Position numbers and translations under genes: made by a program
NCBI GenBank assembly: GCA_030598305.1
Contig: JAUVQC010000078.1
Location: forward strand, 1 to 6,457
Reading direction: 5' to 3'
Length of the DNA stretch: 6,457 bases
From: Actinomycetes bacterium
GTDB lineage: Bacteria; Actinomycetota; Acidimicrobiia; UBA5794
Notes under the pieces: generated by a model
What the model saw: only the letters and a program-made list of their open reading frames with translations
What the model was told of the DNA's origin: nothing
The model's database searches: none
Shown: in pieces, positions 1 to 4,712 of the stretch
Layout of the letters: each line of letters starts with the position of its first letter
Position numbering within the stretch: the first letter of the stretch is position 1

Positions 1-403
1 ACGCAGCGGTGAGGTTTTCACCGGCGTGTCTGAGGGCTGCCTCGGATACGTCGATCGCCACATAGACGTTCCCCGCCTCACGCTCGTGGATGGCTGAGAG
101 CAGCAGACGTGTCTTGCGGGCGTAGCCGGCCCCGATCTCCACGAGCTCGTCGGGGTGGACTGCGGCGATGATGTCGTCAGCGTATGACTCGAGGATCTCG
201 GTCTCGGTCCTCGTGAGGTAGTACTCGGGGAGCTGGGTGATCTCTTCGAAGAGGGCGGATCCGTGGTCGTCATAGAAGTAGATGGAAGGGATGCTCTTGT
301 GTTCGCCGGTGAGGCCGTTGCGTACGTCCTTGATCATCTGCTCCCTGAAGTCGTGTGGGTGCCCGATCCTGTTGAGCGAGAAGCGTGAAGCGTCCATCGT
401 CAT
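1..403 (-). CDS. egtD: EgtD, L-histidine N-alpha-methyltransferase (N-terminal part, cut by window edge)
   Basis: EgtD adds three methyl groups from S-adenosylmethionine to the alpha-amino group of histidine, giving hercynine, the first step of ergothioneine synthesis in the cytoplasm. The first 134 residues are visible; the 3' end lies beyond position 1. Family marks seen: a YFYDDHGSALFEEIT stretch (about 42-56), LPEYYLTRTE (58-67), the SAM-site strand VEIGAGYARKTRLLL (88-102), and VAIDVSEAAL (115-124). By comparison from memory with the Mycobacterium smegmatis enzyme, Tyr61, Gly91, Lys97 and Asp118 match the substrate and SAM-contacting Tyr56, Gly86, Lys92 and Asp113, with a constant shift of five. 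The ATG at 403 overlaps the egtB stop as ATGA, which indicates translational coupling. A second ATG at 397 is a possible alternative start. The identification is firm; the C-terminal half, including the remaining histidine-binding residues, cannot be judged. Confidence 0.95.
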   Translation of the reverse strand, partial: MTMDASRFSLNRIGHPHDFREQMIKDVRNGLTGEHKSIPSIYFYDDHGSALFEEITQLPEYYLTRTETEILESYADDIIAAVHPDELVEIGAGYARKTRLLLSAIHEREAGNVYVAIDVSEAALRHAGENLTAA

Positions 404-1725
404 GTCACGTTCCATGCCAGTCGCACACCGGCGAGGATCTGGCGTCTCTGCCTGTAGTCCCAGTTGCGGAAGGTGTTGCGTGTCACCGACGCGGCCGTTG
501 CCCACGACGCCCCACGCAGGACCCTGTAGTTCTCGTCGTCGAAGAACACCTCGGAATACTCGGGATATGGGAATGTCGAGTACCCCGGATATGGGTCGAA
601 GGGTGATGAGGTCCACTCGTAGACGTCTCCGAGGAGCTGTTCGACGCCGAAGGCCGAAGCGCCCTGTGGATAACTTCCGACGGGTGCAGGGCCCCATCCG
701 GACTGACCGATGTTCGCGTGCTCGAGGGTGGGCGGTGTGTCTCCCCACGGGTATTTCCGCGGGTGGTCCGTGTTCGGGTTCCCTGATGCAGCCTTCTCCC
801 ATTCGATCTCCGTTGGCAACCTGCCCCCCTCGAACGTCGCGAAGGCCTCTGCCTCCCAGAAACTGATGTGGATCACTGGCTCGGATGGGTCGAGGTTGCG
901 GATTGTTCCCAAGGTGAGTTGCGTCCACCCACCGTCTCCGTCGCGATGCCAGCCCTGTGGCGCCTCGTGGTCAACGCTCGTACGCCACCCCCAGCCCTCC
1001 CTGCTCCAGAACTCATCACGATCGTATCCGCCAGCTTCGATGAACGCGCCATACCGCCGGTTCGTCACAGGGAACCTATCGATGTCGAAGGTATCAACAT
1101 GCACTGAGTGAGCCGGTCGCTCATTGTCATATGCCGAGACACGGTCATTCGTACCCATCCCGAACGACCCGCCCTCGATTCTCCTCCGTTCGGTGTCATC
1201 GACCGATCGACGTTTCGGAAGGTACCTGGCGGCGGCAAGTTCGAAGACGGACAGATCGTCCCTGAGGTTCAGCGCCTGAATGATGGTTTCCTGATGCTGA
1301 GCTTCGTGTTGGATTGTCATCTCGAACACGTAACCACCCACTGCGAGTTTTGGACCCTCGACGAGGTCCGTACGGTTGAGCACGACCTCCACCTCGTGTC
1401 TGACCTCGCGCAGGTATTCCGACGCCTCGGCACGGTCAAGCAGTGGGAGGTCCCCTCGCACCCATCTCGGGTTGTCGAACGGGTTGTACATGGCGTCGCG
1501 GACGGCATCGTGGGCATCACGTCCATCCAGTTCCCGCAGGAGCCAGTATTCCTCGAAGTTCGCGATGTGACCCATGTCCCACACGAGGGGACTCATGAGT
1601 GGATCGAATTGGTCGTGGACGTCGTTGTCGCTCAGGGGGCCGGTCATCGTGAACGTACGCGTACGCACGCCTTCAAGGCCCGCAGCAAGACGTCGCCGTG
1701 TATCCGATGGATGTTGAAGGATCAT
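400..1725 (-). CDS. egtB: EgtB, hercynine oxygenase / ergothioneine sulfoxide synthase
   Basis: EgtB is a non-haem iron enzyme that uses oxygen to join a thiol to the imidazole ring of hercynine. From the start used here it has 441 residues. An N-terminal DinB-like domain supplies three iron ligands: His53 in WDMGHIANFEEYW, and His140 and His144 in QHEAQHQE (HxxxHxE). An FGE-sulfatase domain follows (about 182-438), with GGSFGMG, GRLPTEIEWEKAA, GDVYEWT and a closing FRNWDYRQRRQILAGVRLAW. NPRWVR places Arg87 and Arg90 at the numbers I recall for the gamma-glutamylcysteine-binding arginines of M. thermoresistibile EgtB, and Asp423 fits its Asp416. The catalytic Tyr should be one of those at 379-390; I cannot assign it without an alignment. 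The frame opens at ATG 1776 (458 aa). I prefer ATG 1725 because length and residue numbers then fit the known enzyme; neither ATG has a good ribosome site. The upstream VOC gene ends at 1806, so the two are probably cotranscribed. Confidence 0.95.
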   Translation of the reverse strand: MILQHPSDTRRRLAAGLEGVRTRTFTMTGPLSDNDVHDQFDPLMSPLVWDMGHIANFEEYWLLRELDGRDAHDAVRDAMYNPFDNPRWVRGDLPLLDRAEASEYLREVRHEVEVVLNRTDLVEGPKLAVGGYVFEMTIQHEAQHQETIIQALNLRDDLSVFELAAARYLPKRRSVDDTERRRIEGGSFGMGTNDRVSAYDNERPAHSVHVDTFDIDRFPVTNRRYGAFIEAGGYDRDEFWSREGWGWRTSVDHEAPQGWHRDGDGGWTQLTLGTIRNLDPSEPVIHISFWEAEAFATFEGGRLPTEIEWEKAASGNPNTDHPRKYPWGDTPPTLEHANIGQSGWGPAPVGSYPQGASAFGVEQLLGDVYEWTSSPFDPYPGYSTFPYPEYSEVFFDDENYRVLRGASWATAASVTRNTFRNWDYRQRRQILAGVRLAWNVT

Positions 1726-1805
1726 GGTCCGACAGGGTTCGATTGTGGAAACCAACAGTGAACCGGGCGCATCCATTCCGATGTTTTCTCAGCTCGCATG
1801 CGGAA

Positions 1806-2594
1806 TCACCGGGGCGGTTGGCCGTCGACCTGTTCGGACTCGATGATCCCGAAGGTCGCACCGAACGGGTCACTCACGACGGCAGAGATACCAACACCGC
1901 TCTTCTCGGGCGGTCTTTGGACGGTGCCTCCGAGTTCGGTCACTGTTGCTGCCGCGGCGGCGCAGTCCTCGACGATGAACCACGTCAGCCAGTGGGCGGG
2001 CACCTCATCGGGCACCATCCCTGTCATGTCGTAGGCACCGCCGTTGGCGCGGTCGCGGACCTTGAGCATCGTATAGGGGAAACCGTCGAAGTTCATGATC
2101 TCGGCGTCCCATCCGAGTAGGTCGGAGTAGAACGATACCGCCGCATCGAGATCCCGCGAAGCGATCTCGTTCCACGACATCGTGTTCGGTTCATTGAACA
2201 CTTCCGCGCCATCGTGCGCTCCGGACTGCCAGAAGCCGATGGCTGCACCGACCGGGTCGATGACGAAGAACATGCGCCCTGCATCGAGTACATCCATCGG
2301 TTCCATGATCGGCGTGGCACCAAGTTCGACCGCCTTTGCGAACGTTGCGTCGGCGTCGTCGACGATTACGTACGATGACCACACAGGTGGTTGACCGGCC
2401 TCGATCTGCTCGGCAGCGAGGCCACCCATGCCAGCGACGACCTTGTCGTCCTTTGTGAACATCGCGTAGGGGAACGACTCCGATTCACCGACCCGAGTGT
2501 CCCATCCGAACAATCTCTCGTAGAACGCTGCCCCGGCGGTCATGTCCGGTACTGCTACATCGGCCCAGCCGATCGTTCCATGTGCGAGTCCCAT
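1806..2594 (-). CDS. Two-domain VOC (glyoxalase/bleomycin-resistance fold) protein, Cfp30B-like
   Basis: This 262-residue protein carries two tandem vicinal-oxygen-chelate domains, roughly 5-123 and 137-253. Each has the usual pattern: an opening strand (GTIGWADVAVPD; TMSWNEIASRD), an AFYERLFGW or SFYSDLLGW helix, a middle strand (WSSYVIVDD; HWLTWFIVED), and a closing DP-G strand (VIDPVGAAIGFWQ; VSDPFGATFGIIE). The layout resembles the mycobacterial 27-30 kDa antigen Cfp30B and similar actinobacterial proteins, whose reaction is not well established. I cannot pick out a full set of metal ligands, so calling it a lactoylglutathione lyase would be unsupported. The frame is open to an ATG at 2642, but the ATG at 2594 is chosen because GAGGAGG lies 4 nt before it and the domain begins at once. 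It is the first gene of a probable operon with egtB and egtD, 29 or 80 nt upstream of egtB depending on the egtB start. A link to ergothioneine or thiol chemistry is inference from position only. Confidence 0.9.
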   Translation of the reverse strand: MGLAHGTIGWADVAVPDMTAGAAFYERLFGWDTRVGESESFPYAMFTKDDKVVAGMGGLAAEQIEAGQPPVWSSYVIVDDADATFAKAVELGATPIMEPMDVLDAGRMFFVIDPVGAAIGFWQSGAHDGAEVFNEPNTMSWNEIASRDLDAAVSFYSDLLGWDAEIMNFDGFPYTMLKVRDRANGGAYDMTGMVPDEVPAHWLTWFIVEDCAAAAATVTELGGTVQRPPEKSGVGISAVVSDPFGATFGIIESEQVDGQPPR

Positions 2595-2598
2595 GCTG

Positions 2599-2605
2599 CC
2601 TCCTC
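2599..2605 (-). promoter_or_regulatory. Ribosome binding site of the VOC gene
   Basis: On the minus strand this reads GAGGAGG and sits 4 nt before the ATG at 2594. It is the only strong Shine-Dalgarno sequence in front of a gene in this window, and it decides the start of the VOC gene over the upstream in-frame ATG at 2642. Confidence 0.8.
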
Positions 2606-2640
2606 GTACCCTTGCCGGCGATCTCCATGTGCTGGAATCC

Positions 2641-2646
2641 ACTCTA
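2641..2646 (-). promoter_or_regulatory. Possible -10 element for the VOC-egtB-egtD operon
   Basis: The minus strand reads TAGAGT here, a TAnnnT match that would start transcription about 40 nt before the VOC start codon, leaving room for its Shine-Dalgarno site. No convincing -35 element is seen 16-18 nt upstream, so this is a weak call. Confidence 0.25.
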
Positions 2647-2699
2647 TGCGGTTCCGGATCTCGACGAGACGAGAGGCGGGTGCGAGAGTGAAATCGGTG

Positions 2700-2705
2700 T
2701 ACCCT
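2700..2705 (+). promoter_or_regulatory. Probable -10 element of a leaderless promoter (transpeptidase gene)
   Basis: TACCCT is followed by exactly 6 nt (GTGCGG) and then the ATG at 2712. This spacing would put the transcription start at or next to the A of the ATG. No Shine-Dalgarno sequence precedes that ATG. A -35 element is not obvious. The same geometry occurs at three other genes in the window, which is the main support. Confidence 0.5.
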
Positions 2706-2711
2706 GTGCGG

Positions 2712-3845
2712 ATGCGCTTGATCCCTCGACTGCTCGTTCTGGCCGCCACCGCCTCAATAGCGGCGGCCAGTTTTGCCGTCCCTGCCTTCGCCGCATCCGA
2801 TTCAGAGTCGACGGGACCGGCCAGGGGAACCTGCGTGACCGATCAGGTCGCTGCAAGCGGGGTGCGCGCGATCCTGACGCCGGGTGCCCCTCTTGTCGAG
2901 GATGCTGCCTTCAACACCGACGATCCGGACGCCGCAGCCAATCCTCTCGAGTTGATCCGGTTCCCCGACGAAGCAGGGCTGTGGGATGCAGCCGGATTCG
3001 TGTCGGCGGACTCGCTGACCGCGGGTGTCGACCTCTCCATACCTGCCATCAGAGCTTTCGCCTTCACCGGACCGGAGCGCTGGGATACGGAGGTATCAGA
3101 CTCTGTTGTGAGACTCTATTGTGGCCTGTTCAACCGTCACCCGGACGCGTTCGAGGTTGAGTACTGGGTTGGGCGATATCGCAACGGACTGCCGCTGGTC
3201 ACGATTGCGGAGGCATTCACGCATTCACAGGAATTCGTTGCTCGCTACGGAGTCGTCTCGGATGCCGGGCTCGTCCATCTCTTGTTCGAAGACGTCCTCG
3301 GACGTGAGCCGAATGCTGGGACGGTCGCCATGCTCACGACAGCACTTACGGTAGGGAGTGAACACCGTGGCCAGACGGTCGTGCGGTTCACGGAATCTGC
3401 GGAGTACGTTCGCCACACGGGGACCGCATCACCCGTCAAACCGATCCTTCCGTATCCAGATGTGGGGTCCGGGAGGAGGATCGTATATACGAACGGTGGG
3501 CAGCGGGTGTGGTTGATCAACGCGACCGGTGAGCTCCACAAGACACACCAGGTCACCGGCAGAAGAGGGATCCCTGCAGTTGGCCGGTATCGGATCTACA
3601 GCATGTCGCGGTACGCGTGGGCACCCTATGACGGCATCACGATGGAGTTCATGGTGCGCTTCGCACGGGGGGAGTGGCCTTACGGTTTCCATTCGATCCC
3701 GGTCTGGCCGGACAAGAAGCCGCTCCAGGTTCCCGCAAAGCTGGGAACACACGGCTCCGGCGGATGCGTCCGTCAACTATGGGATGACGCTGAGGCGGTG
3801 TTCGATTGGTCAACTCTCGGCACCCGAGTGATCGTCACTCCCTGA
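2712..3845 (+). CDS. Secreted DUF4214 - YkuD L,D-transpeptidase fusion protein
   Basis: This 377-residue protein is predicted to be exported and to act on peptidoglycan. Residues 1-27 form a signal peptide: MRLIPR, a hydrophobic core, and AFA before the cut. Residues 28-127 match nothing I know. Residues 128-237 look like DUF4214, with two helical units (LFNRHPDAFEVEYWVGRY with AFTHSQEFVARYG; VLGREPNAGTVAML with FTESAEYVRHTG). Residues 256-377 are a YkuD domain: it opens IVYTNGGQRVWLI, has GFHSIP with the likely catalytic His327, and has HGSGGCVR with the likely nucleophile Cys352 and Arg354. YkuD enzymes make 3-3 cross-links or attach proteins to the wall. The usual SHGC is SGGC here, so the His before Gly-Cys is missing. 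The frame is open further upstream; a GTG at 2688 behind GAGAGG (11 nt) is the main alternative. ATG 2712 is preferred because the signal peptide begins there and TACCCT lies 6 nt before it. It is divergent from the VOC gene. Confidence 0.88.
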   Translation: MRLIPRLLVLAATASIAAASFAVPAFAASDSESTGPARGTCVTDQVAASGVRAILTPGAPLVEDAAFNTDDPDAAANPLELIRFPDEAGLWDAAGFVSADSLTAGVDLSIPAIRAFAFTGPERWDTEVSDSVVRLYCGLFNRHPDAFEVEYWVGRYRNGLPLVTIAEAFTHSQEFVARYGVVSDAGLVHLLFEDVLGREPNAGTVAMLTTALTVGSEHRGQTVVRFTESAEYVRHTGTASPVKPILPYPDVGSGRRIVYTNGGQRVWLINATGELHKTHQVTGRRGIPAVGRYRIYSMSRYAWAPYDGITMEFMVRFARGEWPYGFHSIPVWPDKKPLQVPAKLGTHGSGGCVRQLWDDAEAVFDWSTLGTRVIVTP

Positions 3846-3861
3846 TCGAATCGCCGCGGCA

Positions 3862-3934
3862 CTGACTTCGGGAACGAAGAGTGCCGAGGGCCCTCTTCGT
3901 TCCTTGAGAACGCTTCGCAACTCCTGACTTCGGG
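3862..3934. repeat. Short direct repeat flanking the hairpin
   Basis: CTGACTTCGGG occurs at 3862-3872 and again at 3924-3934, 62 bp apart, one copy touching the left arm of the hairpin and the other just before the -10 element of the small membrane protein gene. It could be a binding site pair or chance. Confidence 0.35.
3871..3903 (+). terminator. Probable transcription terminator hairpin after the transpeptidase gene
   Basis: A perfect 11-bp inverted repeat (GGAACGAAGAG at 3871-3881, CTCTTCGTTCC at 3893-3903) surrounds an 11-nt loop, beginning 25 nt after the stop codon. The loop side also holds the 10-bp palindrome GAGGGCCCTC (3886-3895), which could form an alternative fold. Only TTG follows the stem, with no real T-tract, so it would be a tract-poor terminator or an RNA-stabilising hairpin. 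Its place, between the end of one gene and the promoter of the next, supports the terminator reading. Confidence 0.65.
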
Positions 3935-3941
3935 GCGTCAT

Positions 3942-3947
3942 TACAAT
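3942..3947 (+). promoter_or_regulatory. Probable -10 element of a leaderless promoter (52-aa membrane protein gene)
   Basis: TACAAT (5 of 6 to TATAAT) is followed by 6 nt (GCCCCC) and the ATG at 3954. It is the best -10 match in the window. There is no Shine-Dalgarno sequence before the ATG, so the transcript probably begins at the start codon. No clear -35 element is seen. Confidence 0.6.
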
Positions 3948-3953
3948 GCCCCC

Positions 3954-4112
3954 ATGCATTCATTGATCCTCGCCTCTGAAGCCGCTGAGCATGTCTCGAG
4001 CACGCCACCCGGTGACGAGTTCATGACTGTCGCCCTGTCACTGCTCGGCGTTGTGATGCTCATCACGGCAATCGCGACGTGGCGCGTCACTCCCAAAGGT
4101 GAACACCACTAG
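3954..4112 (+). CDS. Small single-pass membrane protein, 52 aa, unknown function
   Basis: I do not recognise this gene. The product begins MHSLILASEAAEHVSS, has an acidic, polar stretch with TPPGDEF, then one hydrophobic segment (about 24-42, MTVALSLLGVVMLITAIAT), and ends WRVTPKGEHH. Acidic residues (Glu9, Glu12, Asp21, Glu22) before the helix and Arg44 and Lys48 after it predict N-terminus outside and C-terminus inside. It is short enough to be missed by gene finders. Support for its being real: a strong -10 hexamer placed exactly 6 nt before the ATG, a hydropathy pattern typical of a membrane protein, and exact packing against the convergent lipoprotein gene, with which it shares a CTAG stop. 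Its neighbours do not reveal its role. An internal ATG at 4023 would leave only the helix and tail. Confidence 0.65.
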   Translation: MHSLILASEAAEHVSSTPPGDEFMTVALSLLGVVMLITAIATWRVTPKGEHH

Positions 4113-4657
4113 CTCCCAGCGCCGACGATGCCCTCACACGACTTCGCTGCAGTCCGAAACGCGGGATCGGTAGCGTCCACCGAATCTCCGAATGGCCCCT
4201 CCCCATCGTGGCCACCGTCAGAGAAGTCGGGATCCGGCATGTCGTACCCGTTCTCACGCATGCACACAGCGAACTCCAGGAGTTCGTCTTCGCGCTCGGA
4301 CAACTCCTCGGTGCTGAGGCCGAATGCCAGACCGTCGAGGAGTCCTCGGCACACGTCGAATGCTGAATGAACTGCTGCCATATCAAGCGTCCTCGCCGCA
4401 ACCGCGTGGGGCGTGGGGGCGACGAGGTTGCCCTCACCATCGACAGCCGGGTCGTCAACATCGAGACCTTCATCCCGTAGACACGAGGTGAACGCGAGCA
4501 CGGAGTCTTCGCCGGGTACGAGTCCGGTGGCGGTGTCGGGAGCCTGCGTCACTTCGGTATCGATCGACGCGACCTGCTGATCACTCGCATCGGTACTGCA
4601 AGCACTGGCAACGATCAGGATCGCGAGAATCGTTGTGAGCATGGGCTTCTTGGGCAT
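4109..4657 (-). CDS. Lipoprotein with duplicated Cys-containing motif, unknown function
   Basis: This 182-residue protein starts MPKKPM, followed by a hydrophobic stretch and the lipobox-like VASAC with Cys20, so it is predicted to be lipid-anchored on the outer face of the membrane. After a Thr/Asp-rich linker (21-50) it has two related halves. The first has FTSCLRDEGLDVDDP (56-70) and AFDVC (99-103); the second has FAVCMRENGYDMPDPDF (129-145) and the Asp-Pro-Ala-Phe segment (164-167) leading to Cys174. Cys59-Cys103 and Cys132-Cys174 are spaced 44 and 42 residues, which suggests one disulfide per half. The CMRxxGxxMPDP motif recurs in actinobacterial secreted or lipoproteins of unknown role, as I remember it. 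The open frame extends to 5077, but that part is antisense to the exporter gene, and the signal sequence fixes the start at 4657. The gene converges on the 52-aa gene and diverges from the exporter gene; a functional link to the exporter is only inferred. Confidence 0.85.
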   Translation of the reverse strand: MPKKPMLTTILAILIVASACSTDASDQQVASIDTEVTQAPDTATGLVPGEDSVLAFTSCLRDEGLDVDDPAVDGEGNLVAPTPHAVAARTLDMAAVHSAFDVCRGLLDGLAFGLSTEELSEREDELLEFAVCMRENGYDMPDPDFSDGGHDGEGPFGDSVDATDPAFRTAAKSCEGIVGAGS

Positions 4658-4663
4658 GACGGC

Positions 4664-4669
4664 ACCGTA
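4664..4669 (-). promoter_or_regulatory. Possible -10 element of a leaderless promoter (lipoprotein gene)
   Basis: The minus strand reads TACGGT, then 6 nt (GCCGTC), then the ATG at 4657. There is no Shine-Dalgarno sequence. A second candidate, TATATC on the minus strand at 4681-4686, would give a leader of roughly 17 nt instead. Confidence 0.4.
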
Positions 4670-4703
4670 GCGCCGGAGTAGATATACCCGTTCGTCGTCG
4701 TCA

Positions 4704-4709
4704 TACCAT
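4704..4709 (+). promoter_or_regulatory. Possible -10 element of a leaderless promoter (ABC exporter gene)
   Basis: TACCAT is followed by 6 nt (TGCATG) and the second of two adjacent ATG codons, at 4716. There is no Shine-Dalgarno sequence. If correct, translation begins at 4716 rather than 4713, a difference of one residue. It faces away from the lipoprotein promoter, with both packed into 55 bp. Confidence 0.45.
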
Positions 4710-4712
4710 TGC

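Noticed and set aside
282..866. Plus-strand open frame of 194 codons across egtD and egtB
   Set aside because: Arg/Pro/Ser-rich product typical of a frame shadow in high-GC DNA, opposite two firmly identified genes.
1654..1665. 12-bp palindrome CGTACGCGTACG as a possible operator
   Set aside because: It lies inside egtB and encodes a Val-Arg-Thr-Arg stretch in the usual N-terminal helix; codon composition explains it.
1108..1761. Plus-strand open frame of 217 codons opposite egtB
   Set aside because: It lies entirely antisense to egtB, whose conserved motifs are unmistakable; the product has no recognisable domain or start signal.
1777..1805. Possible terminator or separate promoter between the VOC gene and egtB
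   Set aside because: I see no inverted repeat and no TAnnnT hexamer at a sensible distance from either egtB start, so cotranscription is simpler.
2391..2687. Upstream extension of the transpeptidase frame into the VOC gene
   Set aside because: The extra residues are antisense to the VOC coding sequence and would precede a clear signal peptide.
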